Assembly (NCBI GenBank): GCA_027484725.1
Contig: JAIXSK010000039.1
Location: 1-64,000, forward strand
DNA: 64,000 bases
Direction: 5' to 3'
Source: Flavobacterium sp.
GTDB taxonomy: Bacteria; Bacteroidota; Bacteroidia; Flavobacteriales; Flavobacteriaceae
Below are positions 35,224 through 43,610 of this stretch, piece after piece. Under the pieces are notes generated by a model. The model saw only the letters and a list, made by a program, of their open reading frames with translations, was not told where the DNA came from and searched no databases. The position numbers and the translations under genes are program-made. Each line of letters begins with the position of its first letter. Positions within the stretch are counted from its first letter, which is position 1.

Positions 35224-35703
35224 CTAAAACATCCCTGAAGTATCATTTTCATAATTCAAATCGACAGATAAATTGGGCAATTGCGAGGCCATGACGGCCA
35301 ATTCATCACAGCGTTCGTTTTGCGGGTGTGCATTGTGGCCTTTAATCCATTTAAAATCTACTTGATGTTTTCGGTAGATCTTTAAAAAACGAATCCATAA
35401 ATCTGGGTTTTTCTTACCTTTAAAACTTGTTTTCTCCCAGCCAAAAACCCATTTTTTCTCAACGGCATCCACTACGTATTTAGAATCAGAAACAACCAAA
35501 ACTTTGGTTCCCGGATTCTTTAGTTTTTCTAGTCCGACGATTACGGCAAGCAACTCCATGCGGTTGTTGGTTGTGTGCCTAAAGCCTTCATAAAATTCTT
35601 TGTAATAATTGGTCCCTGCCTGTTGTAAAATCACTCCATAGCCTCCTTTTCCGGGATTTCCCTTGGCAGCACCATCAGTGTAAATAAATACTTCATGCTG
35701 CAT
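35224..35703 (-). CDS. rnhA: Ribonuclease HI
   Basis: This 159-residue nuclease cuts RNA in RNA-DNA hybrids. The four catalytic acids are seen as D10 (YTDGAAKGNPG), E50 (NRMELLA), D73 (VSDSKYV) and D133 (RCDELA), with the active-site His in KGHN. Its start is directly adjacent to the purN stop (35703 and 35704), so the two are translated from one message. Confidence 0.95.
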   Translation of the reverse strand: MQHEVFIYTDGAAKGNPGKGGYGVILQQAGTNYYKEFYEGFRHTTNNRMELLAVIVGLEKLKNPGTKVLVVSDSKYVVDAVEKKWVFGWEKTSFKGKKNPDLWIRFLKIYRKHQVDFKWIKGHNAHPQNERCDELAVMASQLPNLSVDLNYENDTSGMF

Positions 35704-36267
35704 TTATACGATCGTTTTAAGTAGGTTTTCAATGACTTGCGGAAAGTATTGATGTTCCAATTGGTGAACCCTTTGAGCAATTTCATCCACAGAAATACAA
35801 TCAGAAACAGAAACTTCTTTTTGAAAAATAACCGCTCCTTCATCGTAATTTTCGTTTGCGTAGTGGATTGTAATTCCAGTGAAATCTTCGCGATTGTCCA
35901 GAACAGCCTGATGAACCTTCGCACCATACATCCCCTTTCCGCCATATTTAGGCAGCAAAGCCGGATGAATGTTGATGGTTGTGTATTCAGAGAGTATTTC
36001 TTGAGGAAACTTCCAAAGAAAGCCGGCCAAAACAATCAAGTCCGGATGAATTTGATTTATCTGTAGCAAGACTTTTCCGTTGTTCAGCTCTTCTTTTGAG
36101 AAAACCACGGTCGGAACAGCCAGTCTTTTGGCGCGCTCAATAACGCCCGCTTGTGCATTGTTGGTAAAAACCTTTGATATTTGAATTTCAGGTTTGTCAG
36201 CGAAATAACGAATAATATTTTCGGCATTGGTTCCAGAACCCGAGGCAAAAAGAACAATTTTCTTCAT
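35704..36267 (-). CDS. purN: Phosphoribosylglycinamide formyltransferase
   Basis: This 187-residue enzyme transfers a formyl group from 10-formyl-THF to GAR in purine synthesis. It shows the substrate loop FASGSGTNAEN, the catalytic HPALLPKYGGKGMYG segment and ITIHYANENYDEG. The ATG at 36267 is used because the longer opening at 36276 is a TTG. It heads the purN, rnhA, pfkB series. Confidence 0.93.
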   Translation of the reverse strand: MKKIVLFASGSGTNAENIIRYFADKPEIQISKVFTNNAQAGVIERAKRLAVPTVVFSKEELNNGKVLLQINQIHPDLIVLAGFLWKFPQEILSEYTTINIHPALLPKYGGKGMYGAKVHQAVLDNREDFTGITIHYANENYDEGAVIFQKEVSVSDCISVDEIAQRVHQLEHQYFPQVIENLLKTIV

Positions 36268-36405
36268 TTGAGACAATGTGTAAACTGCTACAAATGAAAG
36301 AATAATTCGGCAGATTCATAACAAGGCAATTCCGGAGTGTGAAATTATTTTTTTAATTCTTCAGCACATTTATCAACTAAATCATGGTTTTAAAATAAAG
36401 TTTTT

Positions 36406-36413
36406 TATTTTTG
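36406..36413 (+). promoter_or_regulatory. -7 element of acpP
   Basis: TATTTTTG matches TAnnTTTG exactly, 31 bases before the acpP ATG at 36445. Confidence 0.5.
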
Positions 36414-36444
36414 CCAACAATTTAAATTCTAAAATTAAAAGATT

Positions 36445-36681
36445 ATGTCAGACATTGCATCACGAGTTAAAGCGATTATCGTAGACAAATTAGGAGTTGA
36501 CGAAAACGAAGTTGTAACAGAAGCAAGCTTCACTAACGATTTGGGAGCTGACTCATTAGACACTGTTGAGCTTATCATGGAATTCGAAAAAGAATTTGAT
36601 ATTCAAATTCCAGACGACCAAGCAGAGAACATCTCTACTGTTGGTCAAGCTATTTCTTATATTGAAGAAGCTAAAAAATAA
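36445..36681 (+). CDS. acpP: Acyl carrier protein
   Basis: This 78-residue acidic protein carries growing acyl chains in fatty-acid synthesis. The phosphopantetheine site is S37 in [10 protein letters not shown]. It is separated from fabF by a strong terminator and a gap of about 180 bases, so fabF probably has a second promoter. The acpP-fabF-rnc order is conserved in many bacteria. Confidence 0.97.
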   Translation: MSDIASRVKAIIVDKLGVDENEVVTEASFTNDLGADSLDTVELIMEFEKEFDIQIPDDQAENISTVGQAISYIEEAKK

Positions 36682-36691
36682 TAATATTTAT

Positions 36692-36730
36692 CACCCGTAA
36701 GACTAGTTTTTACGGGTGTTATTATTTTTT
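36692..36730 (+). terminator. Terminator of acpP
   Basis: CACCCGTA (36692-36699) pairs with TACGGGTG (36711-36718), with outer AT pairs extending the stem, followed by TTATTATTTTTT. Confidence 0.85.
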
Positions 36731-36770
36731 CAAGTAATTTTCTGATTGCGGAACAATCAATAAAATATCC

Positions 36771-36824
36771 TAATACCCATGTCTTTTTATGATGGCTAAT
36801 CCTCTAAGAAACATTTGGGTATTA
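36771..36824 (+). promoter_or_regulatory. 9-bp inverted repeat upstream of fabF
   Basis: TAATACCCA (36771-36779) and TGGGTATTA (36816-36824) are perfectly complementary and separated by 36 bases, ending 36 bases before the fabF start. They may be two operator half-sites or the base of a leader hairpin. The right arm overlaps a TATTATTTG sequence that could be a -7 element, so binding there would affect initiation. Confidence 0.45.
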
Positions 36825-36860
36825 TTTGTTTAAAATCAAACCATCTAATCCAACATTTAT

Positions 36861-38114
36861 ATGGCATTAAAGCGAGTCGTAGTAACAGGTTTGGGCGCAC
36901 TGACCCCAATTGGCAATAACATCCATGAATACTGGGACGGATTGCTCAATGGTAAAAGTGGCGCCGCTCCCATTACCTATTATGATACTGAAAAGCACAA
37001 AACCAAATTTGCGTGTGAGGTCAAAAACTTCAATATTGAAGATTTTATGGACCGAAAAGAAGCCCGCAGAATGGATAAGTTCGCTCAATATGCTATAGCT
37101 GCCAGTGAAGAAGCCATTAAAGATGCCGGAATCACGGATGAAAATGTCAAGAAAAACCGAGTGGGTGTTATTTGGGGTGCCGGAATTGGCGGACTTGAAA
37201 CCTTTCAAGAAGAAGTAATTACTTATGCCAAAGGTGACGGAACACCCAGATTCAATCCGTTCTTTATCCCAAAAATGATTGCCGACATTGCGCCCGCACA
37301 TATCTCGATGCGCAACGGCTTTATGGGTCCAAATTACACAACCGTTTCTGCTTGTGCCTCGTCGGCCAATGCGCTTATTGATGCTTTCAACTATATTCGT
37401 TTGGGCATGTGTGATGTGATTATTTCTGGTGGTTCAGAAGCAGCGGTTACTATTGCCGGTATGGGTGGATTCAATTCTATGCAAGCCTTGTCTACCAGAA
37501 ACGAAAGTCCTGAAACAGCTTCAAGACCCTTTGATGCCACGCGTGACGGATTTGTACTCGGCGAGGGCGCTGGTGCTTTAGTGTTAGAAGAATACGAACA
37601 CGCAAAAGCCCGCGGTGCCAAAATATACTGCGAGGTAGGCGGCGGCGGAATGTCTTCAGACGCATATCATCTTACAGCTCCACATCCGGAAGGAATTGGT
37701 GTAATTGCGGTGATGCAAAACTGTTTAAACGACGCAGGTATGACGCCTGATCAAGTAGATCACATCAATACGCACGGAACTTCAACTCCACTGGGAGACG
37801 TTGCTGAATTGAAAGCAATCAGTGCTGTTTTTGGTGCGCATGCTAAAACCATCAACATCAATTCAACCAAATCAATGACGGGTCACTTATTAGGAGCAGC
37901 AGGTGCTATTGAGGCGATTGCATCTATTTTAGCCATGCAACACTCTATCGTTCCGCCCACCATTAATCATAGTGTTGTTGATGAAAACATTGATCCTGAG
38001 TTAAACTTGACTTTGAATATAGCCCAAAAACGAGAAGTAAATGTAGCTATGAGTAATACTTTTGGATTTGGCGGACACAATGCTTGTTTGTTATTCAAAA
38101 AACTGAAAGACTGA
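36861..38114 (+). CDS. fabF: Beta-ketoacyl-ACP synthase II
   Basis: This 417-residue condensing enzyme elongates acyl-ACP with malonyl-ACP. The catalytic Cys165 lies in VSACASSANALIDA, with the two His in NTHGTSTPLGD and STKSMTGHLLGAAGA. The family start KRVVVTGLGALTPIGNN follows the ATG at 36861. The next gene, rnc, begins at a TTG two bases after its stop, indicating coupling. Confidence 0.97.
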   Translation: MALKRVVVTGLGALTPIGNNIHEYWDGLLNGKSGAAPITYYDTEKHKTKFACEVKNFNIEDFMDRKEARRMDKFAQYAIAASEEAIKDAGITDENVKKNRVGVIWGAGIGGLETFQEEVITYAKGDGTPRFNPFFIPKMIADIAPAHISMRNGFMGPNYTTVSACASSANALIDAFNYIRLGMCDVIISGGSEAAVTIAGMGGFNSMQALSTRNESPETASRPFDATRDGFVLGEGAGALVLEEYEHAKARGAKIYCEVGGGGMSSDAYHLTAPHPEGIGVIAVMQNCLNDAGMTPDQVDHINTHGTSTPLGDVAELKAISAVFGAHAKTININSTKSMTGHLLGAAGAIEAIASILAMQHSIVPPTINHSVVDENIDPELNLTLNIAQKREVNVAMSNTFGFGGHNACLLFKKLKD

Positions 38115-38116
38115 TT

Positions 38117-38860
38117 TTGAAAAAGATTTTTCAAAAAATATTCAAAAACTCCCGTTCCCAACAAGGCGGGATTTTTTTTACTGAACTTGAAAAAATTCTT
38201 GGGTTCAAGCCTAATGACTTAAGCATATACCATCGCGCCTTTACGCATCGGTCGGCAAACAAAACCGATGAAAAGGGCAATCCTATTAATTATGAACGTT
38301 TGGAATTCTTAGGTGATGCAATGTTAAGCTCTGTCATTGCAGCACATTTATTTAATGAAGTGCCACACGGAGACGAAGGCTATTTGACCAAGATGCGCTC
38401 TAAAATAGTGAGCCGTGAACACCTCAATGAACTTGGTCGTGATTTAAACTTAATAGGGTTTATTGACAGTAAAGTGCCTACTTCGCACTTTGGCGAAAAC
38501 ATACACGGAAATGTATTTGAAGCACTGATCGGTGCTATTTACCTTGATTTGGGCTATGGCTTTTGTGAACAATTTATCAATCGTCGGGTGATTGTTCCGT
38601 ATGTAGATATTCCAAAACTTGAAGGAAAAGTGATTAGCTATAAGAGTTTACTCATTGAATGGTGTCAAAAAGAAAAAAAATCGTTTTATTACGATGTTTA
38701 TGAAGACAACGCCATCACCGGAGAGAGACTTTTTGGTGTTAAATTGAGTATCGATAAGAAAATTGTTTCCAAAGCACGAGCTACCTCTAAAAAGAAAGCC
38801 GAAGAAAAAGCTTCACAAAGAGCTTATTTTGCCTTTCAAAATAAAATAGACAACAAATAA
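38117..38860 (+). CDS. rnc: Ribonuclease III (TTG start)
   Basis: This enzyme cuts double-stranded RNA in rRNA and mRNA processing. The catalytic signature ERLEFLGDAMLSSV and the later EALIGAIYLDLGY hold the active-site acids, and a C-terminal dsRNA-binding domain (about 165-240) ends with ATSKKKAEEKASQRA. The first ATG in frame lies too far inside, so a TTG start is needed. TTG 38117, two bases after the fabF stop, gives 247 residues beginning MKKIFQKIF; another TTG at 38084 overlaps fabF. Confidence 0.93.
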   Translation: MKKIFQKIFKNSRSQQGGIFFTELEKILGFKPNDLSIYHRAFTHRSANKTDEKGNPINYERLEFLGDAMLSSVIAAHLFNEVPHGDEGYLTKMRSKIVSREHLNELGRDLNLIGFIDSKVPTSHFGENIHGNVFEALIGAIYLDLGYGFCEQFINRRVIVPYVDIPKLEGKVISYKSLLIEWCQKEKKSFYYDVYEDNAITGERLFGVKLSIDKKIVSKARATSKKKAEEKASQRAYFAFQNKIDNK

Positions 38861-38974
38861 TTGAAACTTCTTAAAACTATAACGTTTTCGTTGTCAAATT
38901 AGAGTTAATACCTTGTTTTTTTGGCTTTTTTCTAATTCAGATGTTTTATATTTACAGCTGATTAATGGGTATAT

Positions 38975-39463
38975 ATGGCCGTTTTAAAGCTACATTTGGA
39001 TGAATTTGACGAAGTCGATTATGACTTAATTGCCATCCATTCATCTTTAGAAGATTATCGATTGGCCTATTTCATTAACCAAACTCTTCCTGTAAATCTT
39101 AGTAAATCCAATGATGAGGTGAGTATCATGGTTCCAGAAGGCGAAGCTTTTTTCCCTAAGTTTACTTACGATGATCAAACACATGATATGCTCTGGAGTC
39201 TGATTCCCAACCAAACAGATATTAGCACTTCTGCTCAAGAACGCAGAAGAGGACTTTTTGGAACCACAGATTGGGAGGTCAATAGAAAAGTTCACTTAAT
39301 TTCAGAACTCAAGCGGGTTGATTATTTTTTAAAAATTGAGAACAACCACAATTATTTTCCGGCTTCAAAAGTTGTTGCCGGTTTAAAATTGGTCAACCGA
39401 ATCTCAACTGTTTATACTGTGAACCCACAGAACATTAAAACTAAAAACAATTTAATTTTTTAA
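38975..39463 (+). CDS. IPExxxVDY-family protein
   Basis: This 162-residue protein belongs to a Bacteroidota-specific family of unknown function. The name-giving region appears here as DEFDEVDYDLIAIHSSLEDYRLAYFINQ near residues 9-36. There is no signal peptide, membrane helix or catalytic motif. It ends 4 bases before pyk, an arrangement common in flavobacteria, so it is likely cotranscribed with pyruvate kinase. Confidence 0.85.
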   Translation: MAVLKLHLDEFDEVDYDLIAIHSSLEDYRLAYFINQTLPVNLSKSNDEVSIMVPEGEAFFPKFTYDDQTHDMLWSLIPNQTDISTSAQERRRGLFGTTDWEVNRKVHLISELKRVDYFLKIENNHNYFPASKVVAGLKLVNRISTVYTVNPQNIKTKNNLIF

Positions 39464-39467
39464 TAAA

Positions 39468-40901
39468 ATGCCAACGAATAAAAAAACCAAAATTGTAGCC
39501 ACGCTCGGCCCGGCATGTAGCACGCGAGAAGTACTCAAGAAAATGATTGATGCCGGAGTAAACGTATTTAGAATCAATTTTTCACATGCTGATTACGCTG
39601 ATGTAAAAGAGAAAATTGATTTGATTAAAGGCCTCAATGAAGAATTTGGATACACCACAGGAATTTTAGCTGACCTCCAAGGTCCTAAACTTCGCGTTGG
39701 GGTTATGAAAGAAGATGTTGTGGTTCATGATGGTGATTTAATTACATTTCAAACTGCTGAGGATGTTCCCGGAACAGCTCAGCGCGTTTATATGAACTAT
39801 AAAGAGTTTCCGAAAGATGTCAATCCTGGAGAACGCATTTTGCTCGACGACGGAAAACTTATTTTTGAAGCGGTTTCAACCGACAAAAAAACCGAAGTCG
39901 TTTGTAAAGTAATTCAAGGCGGGCCACTTAAATCTAAAAAAGGTGTAAACTTGCCCAACACCAAAGTTTCGCTTCCGGCTTTGACCAAAAAAGACATCAA
40001 AGACGCCATATTTGCTATTGGGGAACAAGTTGATTGGATAGCGCTTTCATTTGTTCGAACCCCTGAAGATTTAATGGAGTTACAAGAGCTCGTTTCAAAA
40101 CATTCAAAACATAAAATACCGATTATTGCCAAAATTGAAAAGCCTGAAGGAGTCGCCAACATCGATAAAATTGTGGCCTATTGCGACGGTTTAATGGTGG
40201 CTCGCGGTGATTTGGGTGTTGAGGTTCCGGCACATGAAGTTCCGCTGATTCAGAAAAAATTAGTCAACCGCGCCAAAACGGCTCGTATACCGGTCATCAT
40301 TGCCACCCAAATGATGGAAACCATGATTACAAGCCTTACACCAACACGTGCCGAAGTAAACGACGTGGCCAATTCAGTCATGGATGGTGCCGATGCAGTG
40401 ATGCTTTCAGGTGAGACATCTGTGGGGAATTATCCGGTGCAAGTCATTGAAAAAATGACCCAGATTATTGAGTCGGTTGAAGATTCTCCGCTGATTCAAG
40501 TACCGCAAAACACGCCGCAAATCAAAACCAAACGCTTCATTACCAAAACAGTTTGTCATCATGCCGCCACCATGGCCAATGTGATAAAAGCCAAAGCAAT
40601 TTGCACTTTGACCAACAGTGGCTATACAGCTTTCCAAATTTCAGCCTGGAGACCTTCTGCTCATATTTTGGTATTTACCTCTAATAAAAATATCCTTACC
40701 CAACTGAATTTGCTTTGGGGCGTAAAATCATTTTATTACGATAAATTCGTCAGCACAGACGATACCGTTACCGATATCAATGAAATGGCTCGAGAAAAAG
40801 GTTTTGTTCAAAAAGGCGACTTTCTCATCAACTTAGCCGCCATGCCGGTAGCTGACAAAGGAATGGTCAATACGCTTAGAGTTTCAGAAATAGAAAAATA
40901 A
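39468..40901 (+). CDS. pyk: Pyruvate kinase
   Basis: This 477-residue glycolytic enzyme converts phosphoenolpyruvate and ADP to pyruvate and ATP. The active-site signature IPIIAKIEKPEGVANID with catalytic Lys, the metal-binding GLMVARGDLGVE, and MMETMITSLTPTRAEVNDVANSVMDGADAVMLSGET are present. An allosteric C-terminal domain (about 350-477) completes it. It is followed by a strong terminator. Confidence 0.97.
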   Translation: MPTNKKTKIVATLGPACSTREVLKKMIDAGVNVFRINFSHADYADVKEKIDLIKGLNEEFGYTTGILADLQGPKLRVGVMKEDVVVHDGDLITFQTAEDVPGTAQRVYMNYKEFPKDVNPGERILLDDGKLIFEAVSTDKKTEVVCKVIQGGPLKSKKGVNLPNTKVSLPALTKKDIKDAIFAIGEQVDWIALSFVRTPEDLMELQELVSKHSKHKIPIIAKIEKPEGVANIDKIVAYCDGLMVARGDLGVEVPAHEVPLIQKKLVNRAKTARIPVIIATQMMETMITSLTPTRAEVNDVANSVMDGADAVMLSGETSVGNYPVQVIEKMTQIIESVEDSPLIQVPQNTPQIKTKRFITKTVCHHAATMANVIKAKAICTLTNSGYTAFQISAWRPSAHILVFTSNKNILTQLNLLWGVKSFYYDKFVSTDDTVTDINEMAREKGFVQKGDFLINLAAMPVADKGMVNTLRVSEIEK

Positions 40902-40908
40902 ATTCTAC

Positions 40909-40933
40909 CTCCGCCTTGAGCGGAGTTTTTTTT
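40909..40933 (+). terminator. Terminator of pyk
   Basis: CTCCGC (40909-40914) pairs with GCGGAG (40920-40925), followed by eight T that run into the stop codon of the convergent dinB gene at 40932. Confidence 0.85.
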
Positions 40934-42014
40934 AGAAGTCAAACTTGAGCTGTACCACGATGGTCTTTTTAACTTCGGTATTGAGATTACTGAGTGAAAT
41001 TCCCAAAAGGCGCACCGAGTTTTTCATGCGCTCTTGCAATAAAAGCTCTTTGCTGTTCTCATAAATCAATGATTTGTCCGAGATAAAATATGGCAGTGTT
41101 TTACTGCGTGTTTGCAACGTAAAATCGCTGTATTTAATTTTAAGGGTAACTGTTTTTCCGGCAATTTGATATTTCTTTAAACGACGCTCAAGTTCTGCTG
41201 CTGTTCTTTCTAGCTTTTCAAGCATGAAAATTTCTGAGGTTAAATTCTCTGAAAAAGTGTGCTCGGCAGCAACAGACTTAGCGACACGTTCTGGTTTTAC
41301 TTCACTGAGGTGAATTCCACGCACCACGTTGTAGTAGAATCTTCCTGATTTTCCAAAGTTTTTCTCTAAAAAATCCAAGGGTTTATTTTTAAGATCCAGA
41401 CCCGTAAAAATGCCTAGACTATACATGCGCTCAGCGGTTACTTTACCCACTCCATAGAATTTTTTAATGGGCAATTGCTCTAAAAACTCTATGACTTCTT
41501 CAGGACCAACTGTTTTCTGTCCGTTGGGCTTGTTGTAATCTGAGGCCACCTTGGCAACAAATTTATTAATCGATATACCCGCCGAGGCTGTGAGGCCGGT
41601 TTCTTCAAAAATGCGCTTTCGGATTTCAGAGGCAATTAAGGTAGCACTTGGATTTCCTTTTTTGTTTTGGGTTACATCCAAATAAGCTTCATCAAGCGAC
41701 AATGGCTCTACTAAATCAGTAAATTCAAAAAATATTTTTCTGATTTTGAGAGAAATCTCTCGATAACGGTCAAATCGCGGTCGAACAAAAATCAAATCCG
41801 GACAGTTTTTTTTGGCCAAATAACCGCTCATCGCACTTCGGACCCCAAATTTACGGGCCTCATAACTAGCCGCCGAAACTACGCCTCGTGTTTCACCACC
41901 TCCAACGGCAATAGGCTTTCCGAGCAAAGACGGATTGTCCATTTGCTCGACAGAAGCGTAAAACGCATCCATATCGACATGAATAATTTTTCGATTGTTC
42001 AACGGGTTTTCCAT
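40932..42014 (-). CDS. dinB: DNA polymerase IV
   Basis: This 360-residue Y-family polymerase performs translesion synthesis. Catalytic acids are in IIHVDMDAFYASVEQ and SLDEAYLDVT; the little-finger domain covers the C-terminal third. The C terminus lacks a clear QLxLF beta-clamp peptide, although VQLKFDF at the very end may serve. It is convergent with pyk and divergent from the CYTH gene. Confidence 0.94.
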   Translation of the reverse strand: MENPLNNRKIIHVDMDAFYASVEQMDNPSLLGKPIAVGGGETRGVVSAASYEARKFGVRSAMSGYLAKKNCPDLIFVRPRFDRYREISLKIRKIFFEFTDLVEPLSLDEAYLDVTQNKKGNPSATLIASEIRKRIFEETGLTASAGISINKFVAKVASDYNKPNGQKTVGPEEVIEFLEQLPIKKFYGVGKVTAERMYSLGIFTGLDLKNKPLDFLEKNFGKSGRFYYNVVRGIHLSEVKPERVAKSVAAEHTFSENLTSEIFMLEKLERTAAELERRLKKYQIAGKTVTLKIKYSDFTLQTRSKTLPYFISDKSLIYENSKELLLQERMKNSVRLLGISLSNLNTEVKKTIVVQLKFDF

Positions 42015-42089
42015 CTTAACCGATGTCTTTTAAAGAAACTAAAGATAATTGTAATATCTTTGAAAATAAAGCGCCATAACTTTTAAATC

Positions 42090-42560
42090 ATGCTCGAAAT
42101 CGAACGTAAATTCCTTGTGTATTCAGAGGATTTCATCCAACAAGCAACTTCAAATCAAATCATTGCGCAAGGATATTTGAATTCACATCCTGAGCGAACT
42201 GTGCGCATCAGAATTGCCGGTGAACGAGGCATTATCACCATCAAAGGAAAGGGGAATGCCTCAGGCACAACGCGTTTTGAATGGGAAACAGAAATTGCCC
42301 TGAGCGATGCCATACCGCTTTTAAAACTTTGTGAGCCAGGCGTTATCCATAAAAAAAGATACAATATTCCCGCAGGAAAACATGTTTTTGAGGTGGATGT
42401 TTTTGAAGCAGAAAATCAAGGGCTGATTTTGGCTGAAATTGAGCTTACGGACGAAAATGAATCTTTTGACAAACCTGAATGGCTCGGCAAAGAAGTAACA
42501 GGCGATGAAAGATATTACAACGCTTATTTAAGTCGGAATCCTTTTAAAAACTGGAGTTAG
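42090..42560 (+). CDS. CYTH-domain protein (triphosphate tunnel enzyme family)
   Basis: This 156-residue protein has the diagnostic N-terminal ExExK (E3, E5 and K7 in MLEIERKF) and the charged tunnel strands VRIRIAGERGIITIKGKG and RFEWETEIAL. Bacterial relatives hydrolyse tripolyphosphate, and some family members act as adenylate cyclases or thiamine triphosphatases; the substrate here is undetermined. Its TAG stop overlaps the convergent stop of the RlpA-like gene in a 4-base overlap. Confidence 0.88.
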   Translation: MLEIERKFLVYSEDFIQQATSNQIIAQGYLNSHPERTVRIRIAGERGIITIKGKGNASGTTRFEWETEIALSDAIPLLKLCEPGVIHKKRYNIPAGKHVFEVDVFEAENQGLILAEIELTDENESFDKPEWLGKEVTGDERYYNAYLSRNPFKNWS

Positions 42561-43057
42561 TTGACCTCTTCAATTTTGACCAACATACTTCCGGAGTTTT
42601 TGTTGGGCGCAATTTCCATAAAGGCTTTTTTGGATAAATCAATTTCTCGTCCACGTGAAAAGGGTCCGCGATCAGTGACCTCAACAAAGACAGATTTTCC
42701 GGTCTCTTCATTGGTAATGCGCAAAATGGTTCCAAACGGAAATTTACGATGTGCAGCACTGTATTTATTGTTGTCAAAACGCTTTCCGCTGGCGGTTCTT
42801 CTTCCGTTGAACTTATTAGCATAGTAAGAAGCGTGAACCCCTTTTTTGTATAGTTTGTATTTACCTTTGATGGCAATTACTGAATCATTGAAAACAATCT
42901 CAGGTTGAACAAGCGGAAGTTTTTCTTTACCGACTGAATCTTTGACTGTTGCAATGTTCGAAACTGTTGCTTTTAGCTTGTCTTTAGGAGATGCGCTTTG
43001 AGATATTCCCAATTGTACAAAACCTAACAACATGCTTATGACTATGGTTTTTCTCAT
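42557..43057 (-). CDS. RlpA-like septal ring protein (double-psi beta-barrel)
   Basis: This 166-residue protein has a signal peptide (about 1-22) followed by a disordered stretch and an RlpA double-psi beta-barrel from about residue 72. The pattern ASYYANKFNGRRTASGKRFD, FPFGTILRITN and VEVTDRGPF is typical, including the Asp of the lytic-transglycosylase active site. There is no SPOR domain. It probably acts on peptidoglycan in the periplasm or at the outer membrane. Confidence 0.87.
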   Translation of the reverse strand: MRKTIVISMLLGFVQLGISQSASPKDKLKATVSNIATVKDSVGKEKLPLVQPEIVFNDSVIAIKGKYKLYKKGVHASYYANKFNGRRTASGKRFDNNKYSAAHRKFPFGTILRITNEETGKSVFVEVTDRGPFSRGREIDLSKKAFMEIAPNKNSGSMLVKIEEVN

Positions 43058-43104
43058 GTTTTTTTGTTTGGGTCTGGAGTGAGATGCTCCTCGTCAGACC
43101 ATTA

Positions 43105-43527
43105 CTAAAACCAAAGCGACCATGGAATACGGCTCAAAATGAGTAATAGCCCTATTCCATAACCCATCATGATGGACTTAAACTTGGCTTGTGAATCTTC
43201 TGTTTTTTTGTGTTTTGACCAACCAACAGTTATCAAAACAATAGCAATGATATTTATCAACGGATGCTCTAAAGAAGTCAATCTAAGTGAAGCATCACTC
43301 ATTTGTCCCATCGAGGCCATTCCCAGCGGGGACACAAAATACAAAATCAATCCAAAAACCAATTGAAGATGCGCAGCGATGAGTGCAAACAAGGAAATTT
43401 TTCGGTCTTTGGGTTCAAAATTTCGTTGTGCGCTTTTACCCATAAAGGCATTAATCGTAGCAACCAATAATAAAATGAGAACCAAATAGGCCCAACCTGA
43501 GTGTGCTTTTTGTAAAATGTGATACAT
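43105..43527 (-). CDS. Small four-helix membrane protein, unknown function
   Basis: This 140-residue protein has four predicted membrane helices at about 13-31, 46-66, 88-103 and 119-138. His residues near the ends of helices (MYHILQKAHSGW, AHLQLVFG, EHPLIN) resemble the layout of cytochrome b-like or similar small haem-membrane proteins, but no diagnostic motif settles this. It is found between rlpA and pgi, with a terminator upstream. The family is not recognised with certainty. Confidence 0.7.
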   Translation of the reverse strand: MYHILQKAHSGWAYLVLILLLVATINAFMGKSAQRNFEPKDRKISLFALIAAHLQLVFGLILYFVSPLGMASMGQMSDASLRLTSLEHPLINIIAIVLITVGWSKHKKTEDSQAKFKSIMMGYGIGLLLILSRIPWSLWF

Positions 43528-43571
43528 ATTTTGTTTTTTAGGATTTCAAATATAAGTAAAATGCATAAAAA

Positions 43572-43591
43572 AACCTTGCCGAAGCAAGGTT
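43572..43591 (-). terminator. Terminator of pgi
   Basis: AACCTTGC (43572-43579) pairs perfectly with GCAAGGTT (43584-43591) around a CGAA tetraloop. The A7 run to the left gives the U-tract on the minus strand, 20 bases after the pgi stop. Confidence 0.88.
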
Positions 43592-43610
43592 CTTTATAAG
43601 TGGATATTTG

